In this document: one piece after another, positions 1 through 6,888 of the stretch
Numbering within the stretch: the stretch's first letter is position 1
How the letters are laid out: each line of letters begins with the position of its first letter
Assembly (NCBI GenBank): GCA_947494085.1
Contig: CANLTP010000026.1
Coordinates: 1 to 9,637, forward strand
DNA from: Actinomycetota bacterium
GTDB lineage: Bacteria; Actinomycetota; Actinomycetes; Nanopelagicales; Nanopelagicaceae
Length of the DNA: 9,637 nt
Reading direction: 5' to 3'
Program-made: the position numbers and the translations under genes
The notes under the pieces: model-generated
Told to the model about the DNA's origin: nothing
Database searches by the model: none
Seen by the model: the letters and a program-made list of their open reading frames with translations, nothing else

Positions 1-25
1 AATGCTGAGATGCCAGTATTACATC

Positions 26-742
26 GTGGACAAGAAGAATAGCGGAGTTGGCGTATTAGATAAAGCCGTAAAAATCCTGGCCTGCTTGGAAGCTGGCCCC
101 CATTCACTCTCTGAACTTGTCGCCGCAACTGGTATCGCCCGCCCAACAGCACACCGGCTGGCCGTTGCCCTGGAATTCCACCGTATGGTTTCGCGTGATT
201 ATGCCGGAAGATTTATTCTCGGACTGCGCTCCTCTGAACTCGCATCTGCCGCTGGCGAGGATCGTTTACTGGCCGTTGCCGGTGCCGCGCTAAGCGCACT
301 GCGTGATGCGACTGGAGAAAGTTCTCAGCTATACCGACGCCAAGGCGATCAACGAATCTGTGTTGCAACTGCGGAACGATTGACTGGGCTTCGAGATTCA
401 GTGCCGACTGGAACTGTTTTAACTATGCAAGCTGGCTCTGGTGCACAAATACTTCTAGCCTGGGAAGATGCTGACAAATTACATCGAGCATTAACTAATT
501 CTAAATTCACTGCCGCATCGCTTGCTGCAGTTCGGCGAAGAGGTTGGGCACAATCTGTTGGTGAACGTGAAGCCGGAGTTGCTTCAGTTTCAGCACCGGT
601 TCGTGGGCCAAATAACAAAGTTATTGCCGCGGTAAGTATTAGCGGACCAGTTGAAAGATTGGGCCGTCAACCAGGGCGAATTCACGCTGCTGCCGTTGTC
701 GCAACCGCTGCAAGGTTGACTGAGCATTTAGCTAAAAAGTAG
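26..742 (+). CDS. ndgR: IclR-family transcriptional regulator, NdgR-like
   Basis: This is a cytoplasmic DNA-binding regulator of the IclR family, closely resembling actinobacterial NdgR, which is known in Streptomyces to control leucine (leuCD) and methionine/cysteine biosynthesis genes. With the GTG start at 26 it is 238 aa, about the length of Streptomyces NdgR, and begins like it (SGVGVLDKA at residues 6-14). A winged helix-turn-helix covers roughly residues 10-70, with the recognition helix around ARPTAHRLAVAL (38-49). The effector-binding domain follows (LYRRQGDQRICVA, then RRRGWAQSVGEREAGVASVSAPVRG). An ATG at position 2 in the same frame would add 8 residues that do not look like the family, so GTG 26 is preferred; no Shine-Dalgarno precedes either. 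In Actinobacteria leuCD usually lies divergently upstream, which here would be outside the window. The sulfate-activation genes follow on the same strand 54 bases downstream. Family assignment is firm; the regulon is inferred. Confidence 0.93.
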   Translation: MDKKNSGVGVLDKAVKILACLEAGPHSLSELVAATGIARPTAHRLAVALEFHRMVSRDYAGRFILGLRSSELASAAGEDRLLAVAGAALSALRDATGESSQLYRRQGDQRICVATAERLTGLRDSVPTGTVLTMQAGSGAQILLAWEDADKLHRALTNSKFTAASLAAVRRRGWAQSVGEREAGVASVSAPVRGPNNKVIAAVSISGPVERLGRQPGRIHAAAVVATAARLTEHLAKK

Positions 743-784
743 CGGCACATCAGACTTTTTTGCCAGTTTCACACTATAAATTAC

Positions 785-796
785 TAAGATTCCAAT
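785..796 (+). promoter_or_regulatory. Putative leaderless promoter (-10 TAAGAT) of cysD
   Basis: TAAGAT (785-790) matches the actinobacterial -10 pattern TANNNT and is followed by six bases (TCCAAT) and then the GTG start of cysD, so a transcript would begin at or beside the start codon. TTGCCA at 760-765 could serve as a -35 but with a long 19-base spacer. TATAAA at 775-780 is an alternative -10 that would give a leader of about 9 bases. There is no Shine-Dalgarno before the GTG. The DUF1800 gene in this window has the same layout (TAACAT, six bases, GTG). No promoter mapping is available. Confidence 0.5.
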
Positions 797-1702
797 GTGC
801 AGAGCTCGCCAGAAATCCTAAAAGCTCTCGAGAATGAATCGATAGAAATTCTTCGAGAGACCGCCGCTTCGTTTGCCAAGCCGGTGATGCTCTATTCAAT
901 TGGAAAAGATTCTTCAGTCTTATTGCATCTGGCCCGCAAGGCCTTCTATCCAGCCCCAATTCCATTTCCACTTTTACATATAGATACCACTTGGAAATTT
1001 AAAGAGATGATTTCCTTTCGCGATGAAGTTGTCAGTAAATATGGTTTGGAATTAATCGTTCATACTAATCAAGAGGGCGTGCAAGAAGGAGTAACTCCAT
1101 TTACAAGAGGAATCTCGGAATACACCCGAATCATGAAAACTGTAGGACTTCGCCAAGCCCTTGATAAATATGGCTTTGACGGTGCAATTGGTGGATCGCG
1201 TCGAGATGAAGAGAAGAGCCGTGCGAAGGAGCGAATCTTTAGTGTTCGCGAAGCTGGCCACCGATGGAATCCAAGAGAGCAACGTCCAGAACTTTGGCGC
1301 ACTTACAACACTCGCCTTCGCCCAGAACAATCAATGCGAATTTTCCCAATTTCGGATTGGACTGAATTAGATGTCTGGCATTACATAAGTCAGAATGACA
1401 TTCCAATCAATCCTCTCTACTTTGCAAAAGAGCGGCCTGTGGTTTGGCGTGGTGACCAGATGCTTATGGTCGATGATGAAAGATTCCCGTTGATTAATGG
1501 CGAAACCCCAGAGAATCGATTAATTCGATTTAGAACTTTAGGCTGCTATCCCCTGACCGCAGCAGTTGAATCAACTGCAACAACTATCGGTGAAGTTTTA
1601 GCAGAAGTATCGGAAGTTAAATTATCTGAACGTGCCACCCGATTAATTGATGGCGATAAAGAAGATTCAATGGAGAAGAAGAAAACCGAGGGCTATTTCT
1701 AA
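797..1702 (+). CDS. cysD: Sulfate adenylyltransferase subunit 2 (CysD)
   Basis: CysD is the catalytic subunit of ATP sulfurylase, forming adenosine 5'-phosphosulfate (APS) and pyrophosphate from ATP and sulfate; the GTPase CysN drives the reaction. It is a cytoplasmic PP-loop enzyme. The 301 aa match the usual full length (about 302 in E. coli). Visible hallmarks are the PP-loop SIGKDSS (residues 34-40), [11 protein letters not shown] (61-71), [15 protein letters not shown] (132-146), the [11 protein letters not shown] block (244-254) and the conserved C-terminus EGYF. The GTG at 797 is the only reasonable start because an in-frame TAA lies at 785-787; the ATG at 795 is in another frame. The stop codon overlaps the ATG of cysNC by one base (TAATG), which implies translational coupling. 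It heads an apparent four-gene operon and seems to have its own promoter after ndgR. Confidence 0.97.
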   Translation: MQSSPEILKALENESIEILRETAASFAKPVMLYSIGKDSSVLLHLARKAFYPAPIPFPLLHIDTTWKFKEMISFRDEVVSKYGLELIVHTNQEGVQEGVTPFTRGISEYTRIMKTVGLRQALDKYGFDGAIGGSRRDEEKSRAKERIFSVREAGHRWNPREQRPELWRTYNTRLRPEQSMRIFPISDWTELDVWHYISQNDIPINPLYFAKERPVVWRGDQMLMVDDERFPLINGETPENRLIRFRTLGCYPLTAAVESTATTIGEVLAEVSEVKLSERATRLIDGDKEDSMEKKKTEGYF

Positions 1703-3537
1703 TGGCTACTCCAAAGACTAAACCGCTAATCCGCCTCTTAACTTGTGGCAGCGTTGATGATGGAAAATCAACACTAATCGGCCGACTGCTTGTGGAAACG
1801 GACAGCATTCCCCATGACACAGTTGCAACCGCAAGAAGTGTTCGTCGTGGCGGTTCAACAATTGCTGCCGGAGAAATTGATTTCTCACTTTTAACTGATG
1901 GACTTGAAGCAGAGCGCGAGCAGGGAATCACAATTGATGTTGCATATCGCTCTATGTCGCTTCTAAATGGCAGCAGATTGATAATTGCAGATGCACCTGG
2001 CCACGAGCAATACACGCGAAATATGGCAGTAGCAGCATCTAGATCAGATGTTGCACTCGTTCTACTTGATGCCGCCCGAGGAGTTAGATCACAGACCCTT
2101 AGACATTTAACAATTTGCGCCCTGATGGGAGTTAGCCGGGTCGCAATAGTTATTAATAAATTAGATGTGTTTGATTATTCAAAAGAGAAGTTTGAAGAGA
2201 TTTCTGCTCAGATTGCTCCTGCCGTGGCCCGACTAAACATCGGCGAACACGCAATTATCCCAGTGAGTGCATTGGTCGGAGATAACGTGGTTTTCAAGGG
2301 CAACAATCTGGATTGGTATACCGGACCCACTCTTCTCGAATACATTCAAAATCAGAATTTAGCCGAGGATGCAATGACCAGCCCGCACTTTGGAATTCAA
2401 TATATTTCCAGAGTAGATACCTTCCGCGGATTAGCTGGAACTTTAGTAAATGGAAAATTCAAAGTTGGCGATGAAGTTGTAATTCTGCCAAGTAAGAAGA
2501 AGGCAACGATTGCAAAAATGGTCACCTTCGATGGTGAATTAACCAGTGCTGGTCACGAGCAGACTCTAAATATCGTTCTCGAACCTGAAGTAGATGCCGC
2601 CCGCGGCGATGTCCTCCATCTCGCAACTAATGCAAAACCACCAGCAGATAGATTTACTGCAAATATTGTCTGGCTCGGTGAATCTGAACTTATTCATAGC
2701 CGCTCTTATCTATTGATTTCGGGATCAACTTCAACACCTGCAATTGTGACAACCATTAAACATAAAATAAATATTGAATCAGGTGAGCATGATTCTGCTC
2801 GGGTATTGAAAATGAATGAGATTGGTGTTGTAGAGATTGCCACTGACTCTCCGGTTGCGCTCTCTAATTACAGCGATTCGCGCGAGACCGGTAACTTTAT
2901 TCTGGTTGATCGCTCTACTTTAAATACAGTGGGCGCTGGAATGATTGTGCATGCGCTGCGCCGCTCTGAAAATGTGACAGAGCAAGCTTATGAAATTAAC
3001 GCAGAAAAGCGTGCGGCCCAGAAAGGCCAGGTTGGCAAAGTTCTCTGGTTCACTGGATTGAGTGGTTCTGGTAAGTCAACTATTGCTAATGAACTTGCGA
3101 AGGAGCTTTACGCACTTGGTCGACATGTTTACGTTCTAGATGGCGATAACCTGCGACTTGGTTTGAATAAGGATTTAGGTTTTGCTAAAGAGGACCGCGC
3201 TGAGAATGTTCGAAGAGTCTCTGAAGTCGCAAAGTTAATGATGGATGCTGGTCTAATTGTGATTGTTGCACTCGTAAGCCCATTCCGCGTTGACCGCGAT
3301 CAAGCACGTGAATTATTTGAACCAGGTAAGTTCATTGAGGTTTGGGTTAATACCCCGGCTGAATTGTGCGCAAAGCGAGATCCAAAAGGTCTCTATAAGA
3401 AAGCTGCAGCCGGCGATTTACCTAATATGACCGGTATTGGCCAAGAGTATGAAGCGCCGCTTAAAGCCGAGATAGTTCTAGACGGCACACTTGAATTGAA
3501 AGTGAATACCGAGATTGTCATGGAGATTGCGAAATGA
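1702..3537 (+). CDS. cysNC: Bifunctional sulfate adenylyltransferase GTPase subunit / APS kinase (CysNC)
   Basis: This is a fused enzyme of 611 aa, the length expected for actinobacterial CysNC. The N-terminal part is the EF-Tu-like GTPase that powers CysD: G1 GSVDDGKS (16-23), G3 DAPGH (97-101), G4 NKLD (152-155), with beta-barrel domains to about residue 420. The C-terminal part is APS kinase, which phosphorylates APS to PAPS: P-loop GLSGSGKST (452-460), DGDN (480-483), and SPFR (526-529), where S526 aligns with the phospho-acceptor serine of CysC enzymes. Both active sites look intact, so the pair CysD/CysNC should take sulfate through to PAPS. The ATG at 1702 overlaps the cysD stop by one base and has GAGGG at 1688-1692 as ribosome binding site. 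The stop overlaps the next gene. The same fusion occurs as NodQ in rhizobia, where PAPS is used for sulfation, and in mycobacteria, where PAPS also feeds sulfolipids. Confidence 0.97.
   Translation: MATPKTKPLIRLLTCGSVDDGKSTLIGRLLVETDSIPHDTVATARSVRRGGSTIAAGEIDFSLLTDGLEAEREQGITIDVAYRSMSLLNGSRLIIADAPGHEQYTRNMAVAASRSDVALVLLDAARGVRSQTLRHLTICALMGVSRVAIVINKLDVFDYSKEKFEEISAQIAPAVARLNIGEHAIIPVSALVGDNVVFKGNNLDWYTGPTLLEYIQNQNLAEDAMTSPHFGIQYISRVDTFRGLAGTLVNGKFKVGDEVVILPSKKKATIAKMVTFDGELTSAGHEQTLNIVLEPEVDAARGDVLHLATNAKPPADRFTANIVWLGESELIHSRSYLLISGSTSTPAIVTTIKHKINIESGEHDSARVLKMNEIGVVEIATDSPVALSNYSDSRETGNFILVDRSTLNTVGAGMIVHALRRSENVTEQAYEINAEKRAAQKGQVGKVLWFTGLSGSGKSTIANELAKELYALGRHVYVLDGDNLRLGLNKDLGFAKEDRAENVRRVSEVAKLMMDAGLIVIVALVSPFRVDRDQARELFEPGKFIEVWVNTPAELCAKRDPKGLYKKAAAGDLPNMTGIGQEYEAPLKAEIVLDGTLELKVNTEIVMEIAK
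3522..3525 (+). promoter_or_regulatory. Ribosome binding site of the TauE/SafE permease
   Basis: GGAG lies 8 bases before the first ATG (3534) and 11 before the second (3537) of the doubled start ATGATGA. The spacing favours 3534, which overlaps the cysNC stop by 4 bases; starting at 3537 would remove one methionine. Confidence 0.55.
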
Positions 3538-4286
3538 TGACTTGGTTACCGTTTGCACTTGCTGGTGCTGTTGCTCAATTGGTTGATGGCTCACTTGGCA
3601 TGGGCTTTGGCTTAACAAGTTCAACCCTTCTTCTAACCCTTGGTGCATCTGCTGCCGTTGCTTCAGCTGCAGTTCATTTTGCAGAAATTGGCACAACCCT
3701 TGCCTCTGGCGTGTCTCATTGGCATCGTGAAAACGTAGACAAAAAAATTCTTATCCGCCTTGCAATCCCTGGTGGCATCGGAGCCGCACTTGGCGCAACA
3801 TTCCTGTCCTCAATTGACTTAACAAATGGAAGAATCTTCATCTCCACAATTCTCATGTTGCTTGGTTTTATTCTCGTTTACCGACATATCTTTAAAGCGA
3901 ATCAGCCGAACTTGGTTGAGATTTCTAATCCTAATTATTTAACTTATCTTGGTTTCACAGGTGGTTTCGTAGATGCATCTGGCGGTGGCGGTTGGGGACC
4001 GGTTGTTACGCCTACTTTGATGGCCACGACTCAAACTGATCCTAGAAAGATTATTGGAACAGTAAGCGCTGCTGAATTCATTGTTGCGGTTTGTGCAAGT
4101 CTGGCCTTCTTGGCAAATATTGCACGTCTAGATATTGATTGGGCTGCAGTTGGCGGACTAGCACTTGGCGGAATTTTGATGGCTCCAATTGCAGCGAAAC
4201 TTGTTTCCTGGTTGCCAAAAAGACAACTTGGAATTTTTGTTGGTGTGGCAATTATTTTGATTAATGGAGTTCGACTAATCGGATGA
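3534..4286 (+). CDS. TauE/SafE-family membrane permease, probable sulfate/sulfur-oxyanion transporter
   Basis: This is a 250-aa integral membrane protein of the TauE/SafE (formerly DUF81) family, which moves sulfate, sulfite, sulfoacetate and related anions. About seven to eight hydrophobic segments are visible, roughly at residues 3-16, 23-52, 73-92, 100-118, 136-162, 170-194, 203-222 and 230-248. The family's internal duplication is apparent in two glycine-rich loops: LVDGSLGMGFG (16-26) and FVDASGGGGWG (145-155). It overlaps cysNC by 4 bases and ends 4 bases before the sulfotransferase gene, so it is probably co-translated with both. Context points to sulfate uptake for CysD/CysNC; TauE/SafE-like permeases are reported beside sulfate-assimilation genes in corynebacteria (CysZ), from memory and not checked. 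Export of sulfite or of a sulfated or sulfonated product cannot be excluded. Family firm, substrate and direction inferred. Confidence 0.88.
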   Translation: MMTWLPFALAGAVAQLVDGSLGMGFGLTSSTLLLTLGASAAVASAAVHFAEIGTTLASGVSHWHRENVDKKILIRLAIPGGIGAALGATFLSSIDLTNGRIFISTILMLLGFILVYRHIFKANQPNLVEISNPNYLTYLGFTGGFVDASGGGGWGPVVTPTLMATTQTDPRKIIGTVSAAEFIVAVCASLAFLANIARLDIDWAAVGGLALGGILMAPIAAKLVSWLPKRQLGIFVGVAIILINGVRLIG

Positions 4287-4290
4287 TAAA

Positions 4291-5394
4291 TTGAAAAAAC
4301 TGATAATTCATCCAGGTTTTCATAAGACTGGAACAACAGCGCTACAGCAAGCGTTGAGTGAGGTCCGACATCAGTTATTGGAAGCCGAAATTATTTACCC
4401 GCATACTGCAGGTAATGCACATCATCGAGCGGCTTGGTCGATAATAGAGAAAACCTGGGGTTGGAAAAAACGAGGTGGCAGATCGACTACTCCGATTGAA
4501 TGGAAAAAATTAGAGAAAAAAATAGGTTCTAGGAAAGATACGGCGATTATCAGTAGTGAGTTCTTCGCGGAAGCTGACCCTATGCAATTGGCGAATTTAG
4601 CAAAGCGGCTTGAAGGGATTGATGTCCGAGTGATCTTCACTTGGCGACCACTTCCCTTTATGTTGGCAAGTTCCTATCAACAGTATTTGAAATATGGGTT
4701 GAAGAAATCTTATTCAGAATGGCTGGATTCAATTTTTGAAGTTCCAGGCGAAGCAAAATTCACCCCATCCTTCTGGAAGCGAAATCTGCATGGTGATGTT
4801 GTAGCCCGCTGGGCCGAAACTTTTGGAGCAGAGAACGTCTCACTGATAGCAGTAGATGAATCTAATCCAGGATATCTTTATGAAACTTTTGCAGAACTTG
4901 CTGGCATCCCAAAAGGAATTTTGAGAGAGCCTGCACATTTAGAGATGAATCGCTCCCTTACTTTCACAGAGGCGGCGCTTTTGCTGGAGATTAATCGGAC
5001 TTATCCAAAAGATCTCGATTGGGATTCGTATGAAATATTTATTCGAAAGGGAAATATCAAAGCGCTTACTTCTTCCGATAAACATGAAGGCACTGATGAG
5101 AAGATTTTGACACCAGAGTGGGCTATCGCCAAAGCGGCAGAGCTAAATTTACAGAACGTGGCGAAGATTAAGTCTCTAGGAATTAAGGTCATTGGAAATC
5201 TTGACCGAAGTGACTTCTCGAAAATTCCAACTGGATTGAATGCACCAGTTACTACTATTTCAATTGAAACCGTGGCAAGGTCCATGATCGGTGTTGATAT
5301 GAGTTCACTTCATAAGATGCACGGCAAAGCGATTTCGAAAGAATTCTTTCACCGTGCAAAAAGAGCGCTCAAGCGACGTTTACATCTTAATTAA
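4291..5394 (+). CDS. PAPS-dependent sulfotransferase family protein
   Basis: This is a predicted cytoplasmic sulfotransferase of 367 aa that would transfer a sulfuryl group from PAPS to an unknown acceptor. The N-terminus is the classic 5'-phosphosulfate-binding loop, HPGFHKTGTTALQ (7-19), with K12 and T15/T16 as nucleotide contacts. ISSEFF (87-92) and the 3'-phosphate-binding region FTWRP...SSYQQY (117-132, with R119 and S127/S128) follow in the expected order. There is no signal peptide or membrane segment. The last 15 residues are strongly basic (RAKRALKRRLHLN) and could touch membrane or anionic polymer. The TTG at 4291 is chosen because an in-frame TAA lies at 4276-4278 and the motif begins 6 residues later; only a weak GGA (4281-4283) precedes it. 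It is the last gene of the cysD operon, next to the enzymes that make its co-substrate. The acceptor could be a glycan, lipid or small molecule; the sequence does not say. Confidence 0.87.
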   Translation: MKKLIIHPGFHKTGTTALQQALSEVRHQLLEAEIIYPHTAGNAHHRAAWSIIEKTWGWKKRGGRSTTPIEWKKLEKKIGSRKDTAIISSEFFAEADPMQLANLAKRLEGIDVRVIFTWRPLPFMLASSYQQYLKYGLKKSYSEWLDSIFEVPGEAKFTPSFWKRNLHGDVVARWAETFGAENVSLIAVDESNPGYLYETFAELAGIPKGILREPAHLEMNRSLTFTEAALLLEINRTYPKDLDWDSYEIFIRKGNIKALTSSDKHEGTDEKILTPEWAIAKAAELNLQNVAKIKSLGIKVIGNLDRSDFSKIPTGLNAPVTTISIETVARSMIGVDMSSLHKMHGKAISKEFFHRAKRALKRRLHLN

Positions 5395-5417
5395 AATTTT
5401 CCTGCACCTAGGTGTTG

Positions 5418-5490
5418 TAGCCCCGACGGGATTCGAACCCGCGTAGCTGGCTTGAGAAGCCAGAGTCCTAGGCCACTAGACGACGGGGCC
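5418..5490 (-). tRNA. trnE: tRNA-Glu, anticodon CUC
   Basis: The reverse strand folds as a complete 73-base tRNA. The acceptor stem GGCCCCG pairs with CGGGGCT, with a G-U pair at position 1-72. The D arm is GTCT...AGGAC, the anticodon stem is CTGGC/GCCAG around the loop TTCTCAA, and the T arm GCGGG/CCCGT encloses TTCGAAT. The loop gives anticodon CUC, reading GAG. The discriminator is A and CCA is not encoded. It lies 41 bases after tRNA-Gln on the same strand, and both are probably processed from one transcript. Its 3' end is 23 bases from the convergent sulfotransferase stop. Confidence 0.96.
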
Positions 5491-5531
5491 GAGATTTATT
5501 GCTATTAAGTTTTTAACTACTTTTTACTGCG

Positions 5532-5603
5532 CTGGGGTACCAGGACTCGAACCTAGACTTACTGAACCAGAATCAGCAGGGCTGCCAATTACCCCATACC
5601 CCA
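5532..5603 (-). tRNA. trnQ: tRNA-Gln, anticodon CUG
   Basis: The reverse strand forms a 72-base cloverleaf. The acceptor stem TGGGGTA pairs perfectly with TACCCCA. The D arm contains GGGTAATTGGCAGCCC, the anticodon stem GCTGA/TCAGT encloses TTCTGGT, and the T arm CTAGG/CCTGG encloses TTCGAGT. The loop gives anticodon CUG, reading CAG. The discriminator is G and CCA is not encoded. In Actinobacteria, which generally lack GlnRS, this tRNA is first charged with glutamate by the non-discriminating GltX and then amidated by GatCAB, so its place near gltX makes functional sense. The 49 bases upstream (5604-5652) hold no convincing promoter or terminator, so read-through from the DUF1501 gene is possible. 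Confidence 0.96.
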
Positions 5604-5652
5604 ATAAATTTAATTTTGACTGCGCAAGGATACCTGAATGGAAAGCTTAAAA

Positions 5653-6888
5653 TTACCGAGCTTTGTAGAATTTCGTGCGGCCCTTCCAATTATCTAAATA
5701 CCTGTCCGCTGGGCTTTTTAGCACGTCTTCAATAAGCGTTGCATACACGTCTCTGAAGTCCGTTGTTACGGATAAATCTCCGTCCACTAGCTTTGAAAGC
5801 GAAGGTTGGTCCCCATAGAAACCACCTTTAATTTTATCTCCGATTATAAACATTGGCCCCGAAGTTCCGTGATCCGTTCCCTTAGAAGCATTTCCTACTA
5901 CGCGACGACCGAATTCACTGTAAACAAGGACGACAACATCTGATCCATGTTTAGAACCCTTTAAATCTGTCATAAACTTTTCTATTGAAGAAGAAACTGA
6001 ACCGAGCAAAATTGATTGTGCGTTTGCTTCATTTGCATGGGTATCGAACCCGCCAAGCGATACCGACCAAACCCTCGTTGGTGCATCTGCCTGAATAAGT
6101 TTCGAAACTATATTTAATTGCTGAGTTAAATTTGAATCACCACCAGCATTTCCACCATTGATTGTTGGAAGCTCAATCTCTGCTGCTTCTGGTTTCTTTA
6201 AAATTGGAGTAATTTTCTCTGAAATATTGAAAAGATCCTTCATGCTATTTGCAGCGAGTGATCGCAATTTTGAATCTGATGTTGATGGCAAGCTAAGTTT
6301 TCTAAAATCTGCGCCGATTGTTCCTTGAGGAATTACCAAACCTCCAAGTGGTAACGCAGAACCAACCTTCTTTTCGCCCGCTAGAAGTGGTGGAAGAACA
6401 GACCCAAGACTGATTGCCAACATTGGATCATCAGGTTGCGAATCTATCCACCTTCCAACCCATCCTGATTTTGAATGAGTCTTTGGACTACCAGATTGCC
6501 ACTTCGCCATTGAGGAGAAATGTGAACGATCTGGACTTGGATAACCAGCGCCGCGAACAATCGCTACTTTCCCGCCCTTCCAAAGATTCGCTATTCCAGT
6601 CATCGCAGGATTTAATCCGTACTGCGAATCTAACTGCAGAATACTTTCTTGCTTGTATGAAATATCCGGCCGAGAGCTGTAGTAAATCGGATCTTTAAAT
6701 GGAATAACAGTATTCAATCCATCATTACCACCATACAAAGTTACTATCACCAGAATAGGAGTTCCGGATGCTAGCGGACGAGAACTTGCTGCTGCTGCAA
6801 TTTCTTCAATTGATAGACAGGCTGCTGCTGCTCCAATGCTGGTCCCAGCGGTGAGTTGTAAAAACTTGCGACGAGTAACGGTATCCAT
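5653..6888 (-). CDS. DUF1501 family protein with Tat signal peptide
   Basis: This is a 411-aa exported protein of the DUF1501 family, whose biochemical function is unknown; the family is usually placed near the alkaline phosphatase/sulfatase-like fold. A twin-arginine signal, TRRKFLQLTAG (residues 5-15), is followed by a hydrophobic alanine-rich stretch to about residue 35, indicating folded export through Tat. Family motifs appear in order: GGNDGLNT (53-60), RSHF (121-124), GGFDTH (279-284), SEFGRR (324-329) and GTDHGT (337-342). The ATG at 6888 is chosen over an in-frame ATG at 6918 because it overlaps the DUF1800 stop as TGATG, has GGTGAG six bases upstream, and places the Tat motif at the extreme N-terminus. 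DUF1800 and DUF1501 genes are commonly paired in bacteria and here look translationally coupled. The Asp/His-rich motifs suggest metal binding, which is inference. Confidence 0.93.
   Translation of the reverse strand: MDTVTRRKFLQLTAGTSIGAAAACLSIEEIAAAASSRPLASGTPILVIVTLYGGNDGLNTVIPFKDPIYYSSRPDISYKQESILQLDSQYGLNPAMTGIANLWKGGKVAIVRGAGYPSPDRSHFSSMAKWQSGSPKTHSKSGWVGRWIDSQPDDPMLAISLGSVLPPLLAGEKKVGSALPLGGLVIPQGTIGADFRKLSLPSTSDSKLRSLAANSMKDLFNISEKITPILKKPEAAEIELPTINGGNAGGDSNLTQQLNIVSKLIQADAPTRVWSVSLGGFDTHANEANAQSILLGSVSSSIEKFMTDLKGSKHGSDVVVLVYSEFGRRVVGNASKGTDHGTSGPMFIIGDKIKGGFYGDQPSLSKLVDGDLSVTTDFRDVYATLIEDVLKSPADRYLDNWKGRTKFYKAR

Noticed and set aside
2..25. Upstream ATG start for the NdgR-like gene
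   Set aside because: The extra 8 residues do not resemble NdgR N-termini, whereas the GTG at 26 gives the expected beginning and length.
734..761. Inverted repeat AAAAAGT/ACTTTTT around the ndgR stop as a terminator
   Set aside because: The 7-bp stem has a single G-C pair and a 13-base loop, and its T run is part of the stem, so stable termination is doubtful.
743..796. Riboswitch (for example SAM or S-box type) before cysD
   Set aside because: Only 54 bases are available, they lack a structured aptamer-like fold, and the likely transcript start is at the cysD start codon.
5418..5603. tRNA genes as an integration site with att repeats
   Set aside because: No integrase gene and no second copy of either tRNA 3' end was found in the window.
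5642..5664. Inverted repeat AAAGCT/AGCTTT at the end of the DUF1501 gene as a terminator
   Set aside because: The 6-bp stem is AT-rich, spans the stop codon, and is followed on the minus strand by only TTT then CC.
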